NCBI GenBank assembly: GCA_002005505.1
Contig: MVGU01001314.1
Coordinates: forward strand, 52,501 to 116,500
Origin: Botryococcus braunii
Taxonomy: Eukaryota > Chlorophyta > Trebouxiophyceae
Reading direction: 5' to 3'
DNA: 64,000 nucleotides
The translations under genes and the position numbers were made by a program. Below, in pieces: positions 41,602 to 52,862 of the stretch (position 1 is its first letter; each line of letters begins with the position of its first letter). The notes under the pieces are model-generated. The model was not told where the DNA came from and made no database searches. It saw nothing but the letters and a program-made list of their open reading frames with translations.

Positions 41602-44415
41602 CTAGGGAGACATCTGTGCTTCTCTCAAATTAGAGGGAACGTGAATTTTCCCAAATCTGACACCTGTGTGCTTTTCCTCTGAATTGCCTGATTTTCTCTC
41701 ACTTTGTCCAGAACCCACTACTCTTCCACTGACACTCGCTGAGTTACACATCACAGGCTCTCCAGTAGGAGTAGAATGCTCTCTCATAGCACGCTCTCGC
41801 TTGGACTCACACTTGGCTTTGCACAAGTTACTCTGCTCATCCCTCACATCATCCTCCCATGCACAGGTACCTCTCGGACAGTCTTTGTAATTTGGAATTC
41901 CTTCACATTGTCCAGACTTCCGATTCACCTCCTCGGACACACTCTGACATGCCTGCAAGAGTTCAGACTCTTCAGGTCTCTCACAAGCAACATCGGGATA
42001 TGGCAGAGTGTCTGCATACTTCCCCTGATTTATGTGATCCACATGCCTCTCAGACCGACTGCATGTCACTGTTGGGAGTGACCTCACATCTCTGACATCA
42101 CTCTCCCAGGCACAGGTACCTCTCAGTGAGCACTTGTAATTTGGTCTGTCTCCACAATGTCTGTGCTCCTGATTCACCTCCTCCTCTCGTCCCTTACATG
42201 GAGTCAAGGATGCAGATCCTGTCTCCCGCTCACAATCATGTTTGGCTGGTGCAGAGGAAGCATATGATGCTTCCTCTGACCGGTGGCTGCCACCACAGTC
42301 CCGTCCAGGAGTGCTCTGACTGGACGGGTTGCCAGAAGAACTCTGCATGGTCACATCTCTTACATTTCTCTCAGTCACTGAACAGGACCCACCCATACTG
42401 CTCAGCTCCCCGGGACCATTTGCAGCTTTGCATGTAGCTGCCCCCCTCACTGCACTCACATGCAATTCATGCCCCTCATGTGAATCACCCTCTAGCTGCA
42501 CTTCCCCTGGTCCCTGTGACAGAGAGTCACATTCAGTCAACCCCTCTCGCTCTCTGCTCTCTCCCTTCTCCTGTGGCAGCAGGAGGTCTTTGGTGGCAGT
42601 GCGTTGTTCGTGTCGTTGAGCCCGGGTCAGGCCATCCAATTGGTGGTTGCGGCATTCAGACCTAGTTGGTCTGACGACCTCCTGGGCTCGCTCCATCTGC
42701 GGTCGAAGGTGGGAGTCTCCTCTCACTCCTCTGGCTAAGTCCTGTACTGCCTCCAGGGTTTTATCCATCTCCACTGGGTCACACAGTCTTCTGGATTCAG
42801 GCTCGGGCTCAGCCTCACTGGGGGGTCCTGTGACAGGCTGTGTGGGGAGGTTGTTGGAGGCTGGCAGGTACTCAGGCTCACTGTGTGGGTCATCAAGATC
42901 TGTCTCAAGGCTGATGTTGGTTGTGCCATGGGAGGTGCCGGGAAAGACTGGGGGAGTGTCACTTGCAGAGGGCTCAGGACACAGAAACTCTGTAGACTGT
43001 GTTGGGGAAACGCTCATGCCAACCCGAGAGGCTCCCCTGAGGTGCTCCACGAAAACCACATCTCTGCTCTCCTTCCAGATACCCCCTCCCACATAGATCC
43101 GATAGGCTTTGGAGGAGGCTGAGTAACCAGTAAGCATCCCTGGCACAGTTTTGGGGGAAAACACAGAGCGCTGGACATCAGGAATGTGCACAAAGGCCAA
43201 GCAACCCCAGGTACGCAATGGGGTTACATTTGGTTTGTGGCCAAAAAATAATTCTGATGGCGTGCGGTCCCTCCCGGTACTGGGACCCATGTTCAGTAGG
43301 GTGCAGGCAGTTTCCAGGGCCTCCTTCCACAACGTTGGACTGGCAGCTGCAAAAGCCAGAAGAGTCCTGGTACGTTCCTTGAGGGTGCGATTGGCTCTTT
43401 CAGCCGCTCCATTCTGTTGCGGGGTGTAAGGAGCTGAGGTCTCCAATTTAGTCCCCTGGGATGCACAAAATTCTTTGAACGTGGCATTCAGAAATTCAGT
43501 TCCACGGTCACACCGGACACACTTCACTTTGGTTTTCTTCTGGGTCTGCCAATATAGAATGAGGTCCCGCACAGCAGTACTGATGGCATCTTTGGACTTC
43601 ACATGCAGGACTGCCTTTAACTGAGATGACTCATCCAAAGCAGTCACCCAGTAACGTTCACCAGTTACTGCAGCAGGAAAAATGGGGCCCACAGTGTCAA
43701 TATGTACTCTGTCAAGTGGTTCAACAGCTGGTCTACTGCTTACTCCAAATGGAGGCCGAGACGTCTTTCCCTCAATACATGCTTCACAGTAGACTGGACA
43801 ATTGGAGCAGGGACATAGGGATGTATCAAGTCCCGAGACCAGGTCCTCATTGGTTAGGCGCTGCATCCATGTTTCACCTGGATGTCCCATTCTGCTATGC
43901 CAGAGGTATCGTCTGGCACAGTTGTGTGAGTTTTGGGTGGGGGTTTTGGGCTTCACAGCAGCTGAAATTCTTCTGTGGTTAACACTGGGACTCAGAGCTA
44001 CAACTTGATGAATATAAAATAGCCCTTTCTCTGCACTGATCCGAGACCTCCAGCTGTTTGGACCATAGACTTCAGTGAACGCTCCAACATCATCTGTGCG
44101 AAAGACTGCCCCATCCCGCAATGCTGCAGATATTGACAGTATGTTTGAGGTTGCAGAAGGAACACACTGAACATGATGTATCCACAGGGGAACTCCCACT
44201 CGACTGAGGATGCAGACAGAGCCAGATGCTACAATTCCTCCAGTGGCATCTGAAGTGGCCAGATGTAATGGGATGGGTTTGGCATGCACAGTTGGATTAT
44301 GTAGCAGGGTCACATCATTCACCAGATGTACAGATGCTCCACTGTCCACCAGCCAGGATTGCAGAGACGAATTTCTGACAGGAGTCTTCAGGATGTTGAG
44401 GGAAATTATGTATGG
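41602..44415 (-). pseudogene. Copia D protease, integrase and linker
   Basis: Protease VDSGASVHLVNDV, integrase HSRMGHPG with CPVYCEACIEG, then HIDTVGP, CDRGTEFLN and PQQNGAAER. The linker (about 42960 to 41640) is Ser/Glu-rich. It contains at least two copies of a motif of the form EEVN-x-C-x-PNYK-x-RGTCAWE-DVRD. Copia C has one copy. The upstream end is interrupted by the TRIM at 44416, with TATGG on both sides. Confidence 0.9.
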
Positions 44416-45107
44416 TGTAATATCTTGTGCCGATCTCAAGTTCGTGTGAGAATGACCTCACACAGGTGCGACCCGTCTGATAGCACCCCGCCAGCCAAGC
44501 TGGCCAGATTACGTAATGAGGTCATCGTACCCCGCTCTCCGATCACGCGCTATCGGCTCGATGCCGATCGGCTCCCTAACGGACCCTTCGCACTCGGAAC
44601 GTTACACCCTCCCCCACCTAGGCTCAAGCCGTCTCGGATTGAGGGGGATGCATCTCCCACACAGGAAGCACTACAGTCAAGAGTGTATCACGTCCTGACC
44701 AGCCACCTTCGCAGGAAGCCTTACAGACAAGAGTCCCATACCTCTTGCCCAGCCACCCGCCACCCTAGTCCCGGCAGACTAGTGGTAACGACAATCCACA
44801 CCCATGCTCATTTGGACTGCCCGCGGAGCACTCCCGGAAGTACAACCTCCGTCACCAGAAATCCATCTGGCTAATCAAGCTATGGTGATGGTCAGTGAAA
44901 CCGCCGATACCAAAGATGTAATATCTTGTGCCGATCTCAAGTTCGTGTGAGAATGACCTCACACAGGTGCGACCCGTCTGATAGCACCCCGCCAGCCAAG
45001 CTGGCCAGATTACGTAATGAGGTCATCGTACCCCGCTCTCCGATCACGCGCTATCGGCTCGATGCCGATCGGCTCCCTAACGGACCCTTCGCACTCGGAA
45101 CGTTACA
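44416..45107 (-). mobile_element. TRIM (miniature LTR retrotransposon)
   Basis: Two 191-bp LTRs (44416-44606 and 44917-45107), apparently identical, enclose 310 bp. On the minus strand the primer site TGGTATCGGCGG follows the 5' LTR (right side), and a polypurine tract GGTGGGGGAGGG precedes the 3' LTR. The internal region has no coding capacity. TATGG duplicates lie at 44411-44415 and 45108-45112. The primer site matches those of the gypsy elements here rather than copia, so a gypsy probably mobilises it. Confidence 0.93.
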
Positions 45108-45112
45108 TATGG

Positions 45113-46162
45113 CATACCTCCAGGTGGTGGAGGTGGGGGAGCTGGGGGTTGAAACCATGCCGGAAAGGCATCCAGTCCAGGGTGCGCCAGCTGGGCTGCA
45201 GGAGGGTGTGGGCCACCCATATGTGGAGGTCCCTGTGGCCACATTCCCTGCAGTTGTTGGACCGCTACCATTACGTTCCGTTGGGTCTCCTCGTCCCGCT
45301 TCCTCTTTCGACAGTCCCTCCAGTAATGCCCCTTCTTATTGCAGTAGTTGCAGATGCCCTTTGTCTCGGACTTGGCCTCAGAGACAGTTGGTTGGGCCTG
45401 CTGATGGGCTGCACTGGCAGCTGGTGGGGTATTGGTTCCACTGGAGCCTTGTCCAAGAGCCAAAACCCTTGGTTGGCGAGGAGCATATTCATCAAAACCC
45501 ACTGCAGCTGCTGTGTTGCGCAGAAGTCCAGCCAGCTTCTCCACGGGTTGTGCTGCAGCAGTTGTGATCATTCCTGGCTCTTTAGCTGCATCAGGCAAGC
45601 CCTGCACAATCTGGGTTGCAACGTGTGCATCCAGTAGAGCATGGTTGTTCCTGTCAAGGCATGCCTTCAGATTGATCATTCTGTTGACATACTGCGAAAT
45701 CGTCTCGTCATGTTTCATTCCCTGGCTCATTTCTTGGAGCCAATCTGCATTGGCCTGGATATTATATCCACCAATAAACTTTCTGCAGATGAACTCATAT
45801 GCATCATAGGCAGAGGGCAGATTAGACAGAGGTCCCAGCCATTCCTCTGGGACTGACTCATAAATCAGTAACATTGCGGCTGCATCATGTGCTGTACCAG
45901 GCATAGCCTCCAGGATGGCAGGCAGAGACCCTTTTGACTCATTTGCTGCCAAAAATGCATTCTTCCAAACAATAATATTTGTCCCCCGTTCCTTCAGTTT
46001 TATGTGTACCTTGACATTTGTTGGGATAATCTTGGGCAGCTCATCTCCGCTGCCTCTTGAGGTGCTGGGAGTACACGGTTCTCTGATGGGTGTGGATGAG
46101 GCTGGTTCACTGCTTGACGTTGATGCTCCACAAGCTGATGATCCTTTCTTCTTGGAAGTCAT
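45113..46162 (-). pseudogene. Copia D gag
   Basis: The ATG at 46160-46162 lies 51 nt after the ORF0 stop. A Lys/Ser-rich N terminus is followed by the gag core (GTNIIVWKNAFLAANESKG, ADWLQEMSQGMKHDETISQYVNRMINLKACL). A zinc knuckle CNYCNKKGHYWRDC comes next, then a Pro-rich end leading to the protease. It is interrupted at the gag-protease boundary by the TRIM; without it the frame is continuous. Confidence 0.9.
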
Positions 46163-46213
46163 AATTCCCCAGTTGTCTTATAAGTCCAGTACTCGCAAGG
46201 TAGCAGCAAGATC

Positions 46214-46714
46214 TTACTCTATGTCCCTCTCCACATCAGAGTCAGACTCCCACTCAGATTCTGAACGCAACTTGTCCCTTGAATTCTCCAAGTCTTTGAG
46301 CAACCCTGATGGCAAAGATGCCAACGCAGACTCAACAGCCAGATATGCAGTGCTTTCAGCTAATTCTTGTTCACGATTGATCCACTCGGTCGTACGGAAG
46401 TATGTTCGAAACTTGGCCCGAGTGACAAAACCTGGCTCTAGATTCACAAATGAGATTTCCCAAGGAGTAAACTTGTATGCAGGATAAATTAGGAATCTCT
46501 CTCTGAACCAGGTGGGTTGAGCTAGCGGACAGCCAACGTGAAGGTGAAAGATGTAGTCTTTGACGATAAAGGCTCTCTCGTCAGGATTGCGGTCTCCACG
46601 TTGTCCTCCTTCTCTGATTAGTTCGTTGTATGACGGAGGTCCTGATCTCAAGCGCGCTGGAACGTTGAGGTTGGTAGTCTTCCTGGCTGTTTGCTTTGTC
46701 CGCTTCTTCGCCAT
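46214..46714 (-). CDS. Copia D ORF0 with histone H3 tail-like N terminus
   Basis: A 166-residue frame starts about 50 nt after the primer site. It begins MAKKRTKQTARKTTN. Residues RTKQTARK and the Thr two residues later equal histone H3 positions 2-9 and 11, displaced by two extra residues at the front. The middle aligns with copia C ORF0 (DERAFIVKD, IYPAYK, EPGFVTRA, an Ala-rich helix) and the end is acidic (ESEWESDSDVERD). The overall plan is basic tail, compact middle, acidic tail. The domain is unknown. Sharing it with C, despite wide divergence elsewhere in the protein, supports a real gene. Confidence 0.85.
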   Translation of the reverse strand: MAKKRTKQTARKTTNLNVPARLRSGPPSYNELIREGGQRGDRNPDERAFIVKDYIFHLHVGCPLAQPTWFRERFLIYPAYKFTPWEISFVNLEPGFVTRAKFRTYFRTTEWINREQELAESTAYLAVESALASLPSGLLKDLENSRDKLRSESEWESDSDVERDIE

Positions 46715-46782
46715 TCACAGTTTAGTGAGCTCCGATTTAGGCGCCACCCACTCTCAGCATCCGAGCCCGTGGGCCCATAACC

Positions 46783-47473
46783 TGAAATATTCTGGGCTTG
46801 GCGTATCCTGCATGGTGGCGGCACGGAGGGTGTTAGACGATGTCCTCCTACTTGTGCGTTGTTAAGTAGGCACGGACATATACAAGTCAAGGACTGGTTA
46901 GCAACTGATTGATAGACACCCGGAGTGCCACTATAGTTCCAACCAAGTGTTACAATCTCTCTCATCTCTCCTAACAAGGTGACGCAGTTCAAACACGCCT
47001 GACCTGCTCTCACCCAGGTCGTGTTCATTACTTTGTCCGATGAGCTAAACTCAACTCCATATGTCTAGCATGTTCTAACAATGTTCATCTGAGTGCTAAA
47101 TCCAGGAATACAATAAGGATTAAGTCACCTGCATGGTGGCGGCACGGAGGGTGTTAGACGATGTCCTCCTACTTGTGCGTTGTTAAGTAGGCACGGACAT
47201 ATACAAGTCAAGGACTGGTTAGCAACTGATTGATAGACACCCGGAGTGCCACTATAGTTCCAACCAAGTGCCTTCCCTATCCGTGCTTGCCCCATATGCC
47301 TCCTTTCTACAAACGTGTGTGTAACTTGCGTTATGATAGTCTTCGTTCAAATGCATGTATTGCCTGGCAGAACTCAGAGTTCTGCCTCTCTTTCCTAATT
47401 GGTATTGTCTTCATCCGGAGACTTGCCATTATTTCTCCTCTGAGGGAAAGGCATAAAATTAATTAACACAACA
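46783..47473 (-). repeat. Copia D 5' LTR
   Basis: On the minus strand, module 1 ends CACCATGCAG (at 47129) followed by GTGACT; module 2 ends CACCATGCAG (at 46808) followed by GATACG. The other LTR is 39355-40044, where a one-base loss near 39768 is visible. Confidence 0.9.
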
Positions 47474-49999
47474 AATTCCAATGTCCCCAGCTCACCAACA
47501 GCCATTCCCGTGAATTTTTGGGAAGCAGAGGATGACCCAGTGGTGGAGTGCAAGCCCACTGGATCTCCTGCTACCACTGCCAGCTCTCCAGAGGATCACA
47601 GCAGGCTGAGGAGCTCAGTCGGACCTGTGGCTGGAGCCCCCAGCAGCCAGGATGGTTCCCCTGCCACTTCAGAGACCTCACAGCAGTCCTGGTCATTGCT
47701 GGGCCATCTTCAAAATTTAGCTCGGGGGGGTGCTGAAGCGCACTCGCAACTGGACAAACTGCAGAAGATGCAGGAGGGGGTCAGGTTCCAGGGGAAGTCT
47801 CAACATAGACTTCCCCCGGGAACCACCCTCACAAGGGATCAGCGTTATGAACAGCGCCAGGCTAGGAGGGACTCAGTAGGGGTCCCCATGCATGGTCTTG
47901 GCTCAGGCCAGGTACTTGTGAGTGAGCCACCCTTGGTAGGTCTCCCTGATTTGCAGAGGCAGGTTGAGACAGGGGAGGCTATGCTTGGAGAAGATGTTAG
48001 CGAGGAGAGTAGTGGGCTAGAAGTGCCAGCAGCATGGGAAGCACGTAACCAAGTTGAGCTGGGAGCCAATCATGCTTATGGGGTGCAGCCTGACACAATA
48101 GGCGCAGCTCAGGAAAGTCAGAGTAGTGTACCTAGGTGTGAGTCCAGGAGAGAGAGAGAGCTGCTGCTTGCACCTGCATTGAGAAAGGTGAGAGATTGTA
48201 ATGGTGGAGCGCATGAGTCTGGCAGTTCAAGAGAGAGAGTTGGGGAGGGCTCTTGCAGTTCTGGCTGTACTGCAGGATCTCGACATAAGGTACAAAATGT
48301 ACCTTATTCTGGGAACCAGGATCAGAGGGATATAAAAGACAACAGTCCCAGGAGTGCTGGCAGGAACTGCAGAGTCTCAACATAAGGTACAAAATGTACC
48401 TTATGTCAAGCTGGGAAAGGTTCACGTGCCATCTAACCTGAGGGAAGCCCAATGCTCCCCTCAGTGGGATTTTTGGCAACAAGCAATGAGGGAAGAGATG
48501 GATTCCCTTGATACCCATGAGGTTCTAGAGTATGTGGACAGACCACATGGACAAAAAGTTATTCCTGACCATTGGATATTCTCCACTAAAATTGATGCAC
48601 ATGGGAATGTTACTCGCTTTAAAGCGAGGTTAGTTGCCCCAGGGTGTAGACAGATCCCTGAAATAGATGTTGGGGAGGTATTTGCACCCACCAGCAGCTA
48701 TGGGGCAAGGAGGGCTGTGCTGGCAGTGGCTGCCACACAGAATCTTGAGATCCACCAAGTGGATATCAAGACGGCTTTTCTCAATGGAGAGTTGGAGGAA
48801 GAGGTCTATGTGACCCAACCACCAGGATTTGAGAATGGCAACACGAGGGTTGTGTGCAAGCTCAGGAAGGCACTATACGGTCTAAAACAAGCCCCACGGG
48901 CTTGGCACAAGACCTTGACCGACAAGTTGAGCGTGATGGGGTATAGTGTGTGCAAGAGTGATGCGGGTGTATACATCAGGAGGGCCCCTGATGGCAACAT
49001 GTCCTTATTCTTGTTTATGTTGATGATCTTCTCATAGTTGCCAGAGTGGTTGCAGAGATTGAGTGGGGGAAAGAGTTGTTGAAGAAGGACTTCACCATCC
49101 ATGATTTGGGAGAGGTGAATGATTTCCTGGGGTGCCAGGTCCTACGCAATAGAGTTCAGGGCACTATTTCCATGAGTTGCACTCCCAAGATTGATGCTCT
49201 TGTGGAAAAGTTTGGTGTTGCTGATGATGGGCGTGTGGTTGATACCCCCATGTCCAAGGACTTCGTGGCTAGCAGCAGACCCGAGTCCTCAGATGGTATG
49301 TCACATGGGGCAGGTACCCCACTGCCACCTGGTCATCGATACTGTGAGTTGATTGGATCGTTGCTATATATTGCCAATACGACCCGGCCTGACATTTCTC
49401 AGGCTGTTGGAGTGTTGTCAAGGTATGGAATGACACCCACTACCTCACACTGGAATGAGGCCATTCGAGTGCTGAAGTACTTGAGAGATACGAGAGAATT
49501 AGCTCTTACTCTGGGTGGAAAGGGGCCTGAGCTAGAAGGCTATGTTGATGCCGACTATGCTGGGGACCTGGACCACAGGTATTCCACCACTGGCTATGTT
49601 CTATCAGTCTATGGTAGTGCCGCGGTTTGGGGAAGCAAGAAGCAGAGCTCAGTTGCTACCTCAACTGTGGAAGCCGAGTTTATGGCAGCCGGCCATATTG
49701 TGAAGGAAGCGAACTGGCTTAGGGGCTTCTTGGAAGAGATCGGGGCTGCACATTGGAGGGTCAAAATTTTCTGTGACAACCAAGGATGCATTTCCAATTT
49801 ACGGAACCCCCTTTATTCCAAATTCACAAAGCATGTTGCAGTAAGCTTCCACTATGCTAGGGAAGCTATGGCACTTGGGCAGGTAGATATCCTCTATGTA
49901 GAATCTGCTCGAAATGGGGCTGACATTATGACCAAGCCACTTGCTAAGCCCGTGTTTGTTGGTCATCGTGATTCACTAGGTTTGAGAAGATACACATAA
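47474..49999 (+). pseudogene. Copia B linker, RT and RNase H
   Basis: Resumes after copia D at AATTC. A hydrophilic linker with HKVQNVPY repeats is followed by a frameshift near 48370. RT has FKARLVAPGCRQ, VDIKTAFLNGELEEEVYV and a one-base deletion near 49005 just before the YVDD active site. RNase H (VDADYAGD, TSTVEAEFMA, KHVAVSFHYARE) is open from 49046 to 49999. Confidence 0.92.
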
Positions 50000-50019
50000 A
50001 GCATGCATGCAAGGGGAAG

Positions 50020-50719
50020 TGTTGAGTTGTGAACATACATTATAGAATGCCTTGTGCTTTAGGTGATCTTCAAATGTACATTATTAGGATACGGGTCCAC
50101 TATCCACATAAGGTACCTCGAGACGCGTTCTGATGAGGTCTATTTCGAACATAAGGTACAATCTGATCTAGATTACGCGTTAGTGTGAAAGGACTATTAA
50201 AGCTGCGATCACCGCATAGTCGAGCAACTGGTTTGGAAAGATACTGGGCACATAAGGATGCAAGTCTTGTTCATGCAGTTGCATGTGTCTAAAGAGCAGA
50301 CAGTCGTCAAGGACTGTAGCTGGAGAGGCACGAACTTACGACCTGTCTGCTTGCTTACAGGTGCGGTGACGCAGGGTGTGTATTGGTAATGTGTTCATGT
50401 TTGATTGCTTGTTTGTAAGTGAACCATCTTAGTGTACAATCAAGTCTCCAAACAGCTAAGGGACGGAGTCTTGATTGAGTATAGGAAGGTACTTGCTTTC
50501 AGCCGTCAGGAGCGTATCCGTGTGTAGATGCTCATTGACAGATCAACATGTAACGGAACTGGTTTGGAAAGATACTGGGCACATAAGGATGCCAGTCTTG
50601 TTTATGCAGTTGCATGTGTCTAAAGAGCAGACAGTCGTCAAGGACTGTAGCTGGAGAGGCACGAACTTACGACCTGTCTGCTTGCTTACAGGATACGCCA
50701 TTGCGCATAAGCTTTTACA
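50020..50719 (+). repeat. Copia B 3' LTR
   Basis: 700 bp. Modules end at 50360 (followed by GTGCGG) and 50691 (followed by GATACG). A hairpin between them (50438-50450 with 50465-50477) has the same loop as in LTR A. Confidence 0.9.
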
Positions 50720-52862
50720 GTTAAACCGCATTACTATTCCTGATCGTTAGCCTCTCCCGCGGATTGATGAGTTGCTTGATAAACTGCAAGGTGCTGTGTG
50801 CTTTACAAGTCTTGATTTACTCTCTGGCTATCATCAAATTCGCTTGCAAGAGGAAGATGTTCCCAAAACTGCTTTCCGTGTTCCTTTTGGCCAGTATGAG
50901 TTCAAAGTTCTACCCTTCGGTTTGACAAATGCCCCCGCTACTTTTCAACGTATGATGAATGGCGTATTCCATGACTTTGTGGCTGAAGGCTTTGTGGTGG
51001 TGTACCTTGATGATGTTTTGATCTTCTCTAAAACCTAGGAAGAGCATAAAGAGCATTTGCAAAAAGTTTTCGAGCGCCTACGTGAAGAGAAATTGTTTGT
51101 GAAGCTAAAGAAGTGTTCTGTTTGTCAGCCTGAACTACGCTATCTTGGCTTTATTGTGGGGAAGCATGGAATCAAGATTGATCCGGATAAAGTCGCAGCA
51201 GTGATGAAGTGGGTCGTACCGACGACCGCCACAGAGGTACGACAGTGTTTGGGCCTCTGCAATTTTTCGCGGAAATTTGTGCAAGGGTATAGTCAAGTTG
51301 CTGCCCCGTTGAATCACTTATTGCGAAAAGGTGTCCCTTGGCTGTGGACTGATGCATGTCAAAAAGTGTTTGATGGGTTGAAGTGGGCCATCACAAATGC
51401 CCCAGTGTTGGCAATTCCTGATCTCTCCCCGAATGCGCCTAAGTTTCGGGTCGTGAATGATGCCTCAAAGAATGGTGTTGGTGCTGTGCTTGAGCAAAAT
51501 GGACGCCCATGTGCCTATATGAGCCGGAAAGTTTCTGATGCTGAGAGAAACTATCATGTCAACGAGCAAGAGTTGGCTGCAGTGTGTGTGGCATTGACTG
51601 ATTGGCGATGTTATCTCCTTGGGAAACCCTTTGAAGTGGTCACTGATCATGCAGCAAACACGTTTTTGCCGTCCCAATCGGTTTTGAGCCCTCGGCAAGC
51701 CAGGTGGTCGGAGTTGCTCCAGATGTACTCTATAGAGTGGAAGTATGAGCCCGGTCGTACTAATGTTGCGGACCCTTTGAGTAGAAATCCAGCGTTCGTC
51801 GTTAGTTCTTTGGTGCACACTCCTAGGGGCTCTGTTCAGCATAGGGCCGCGATGCCCGGTATGCCTAAAGAGGCGTTTACCGATCGCGGAACGGTGTTCA
51901 CGAGTGCCTTCACTAAAGCGTTGTTTAAACTTTTGGGCACGAGGTCTGTCTTTTCAACGGCTTATCATCCAAAGACTGATGGACAAACTGAGCGTGTGAA
52001 TCGCATTGTGGAAGACATGTTGCGGCATTATTTTAGTCCTACACAACATGATTGGGATGTGCATGTGCCAGCCGCAGAATTCGCTTATAACAATGCTTAT
52101 AAATAATCCGTTCGCACAACTCCATTCCGGTTGGTGTATGGGGAGGATCCTATTGAGCCGTTTGCAGTGATTTCTGGGACCACTTTTCCGTCGGCTAAAA
52201 GATTTGCTATAAAGTTGCAAGATGATCTTGCGTTAGCGACGCGCAACCTGATTGAGGCACAAAATAGGCAGCGCACTTATGCTAACCAGGGGCATGTTGA
52301 GTATGAAGTTGGGCAAGAAGTACTCTTGTCCACTAAGAATATTCGTTGGAAGCATCCTGGCACCAAGAAGTTTTTGCCTCGTTTCATTGGGCCATTCAAG
52401 ATTTTGGCTAGGATTGGCGCTGTTGCATATAGGCTGGAGTTACCTGATGAGTACACCATTCACAATGTGTTTCATGTGTCGTTGTTGAAGCCATATCATA
52501 AGGGTGTCAATGTGGCTCCCTCACCTCCGCCAGATTGGATTGATGGTGATTGGGAATACGCGGTGGAGTGTATTTTGATGCATCGAGAGAAGAAGGCTGC
52601 GCACCATGCGCCGAAGAAAGAATACTTGGTAAAATGGAAAGGCTACGGGCCTGAGCGTAACTCATGGGAACCAGAAGCAGGATTCATAGAACATGCCCAA
52701 GAGGTTGTCCAGGAGTACTGGGCTGGTCGCGCTCTCAATGAGAAGGTGGGAACAAGGAAGCGCACGAATGGTGTCGCGGCTGCAGGCAACGGTACTAAGA
52801 AGCGAACTAATGAGCACGCCTCAGCGACTAAGAATACTGCGCCTAAGAAGAGGCGGAATTAG
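50720..52862 (+). pseudogene. Gypsy I RT, RNase H, integrase and chromodomain
   Basis: RT continues with RALN/RITIPD split by copia B, then [23 protein letters not shown] and the active site YLDD. RNase H has VNDASKNGVGAVLEQ, NEQELAAV and DPLSRN. Integrase jumps from the RNase H end straight to FTDRGTVFTS and AYHPKTDGQTERVNR; the zinc finger and the first catalytic Asp are missing. Stops: TAG at 50748-50750 and 51036-51038, TAA at 52104-52106. The integrase end (VFHVSLLKPY) and chromodomain (KEYLVKWKGYGPERNSWEPE) follow, with a Lys/Arg-rich C terminus. Confidence 0.9.

Larger units (their letters stand above)
39355..47473 (-). mobile_element. Copia D with a TRIM inserted
   Basis: LTRs of 690 bp (39355-40044) and 691 bp (46783-47473) differ at only a few positions. 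AATTC flanks the element (39350-39354 and 47474-47478). On the minus strand: 5' LTR, primer site GGTTATGGGCCCAC ending at 46782, ORF0, gag, protease-integrase, RT-RNase H, polypurine tract and 3' LTR. It is damaged only by the TRIM at 44416-45107 and a single TAG near 41600. Confidence 0.94.
20880..50719 (+). mobile_element. Copia B with nested elements A and D
   Basis: The 5' LTR is split (20880-21578 and 35899-36232) by copia A. The 3' LTR is 50020-50719. Target duplication GTTAA. The primer site GGTTATGGGCCCAC starts at 36233 and the polypurine tract AAGGGGAAG abuts the 3' LTR. The 5' LTR totals 1033 bp against 700 bp because it has three modules instead of two. Coding sequence is closely related to A but broken by three or more frameshifts, one TAG and the insertion of copia D (39355-47473). 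Confidence 0.92.

Noticed and set aside
46214..46714. A host histone H3 gene
   Set aside because: Only the N-terminal tail resembles H3; there is no histone fold, and the frame sits between a primer binding site and gag inside a complete retroelement.
20867..52106. Reassigned stop codons (TAG or TAA as sense) in the host
   Set aside because: TAA, TAG and TGA all occur as natural ends of complete frames here (copia A TAA, gypsy I TAG, copia C TGA), and the interrupted positions would need different amino acids (Gln and Tyr). Pseudogene decay is simpler.
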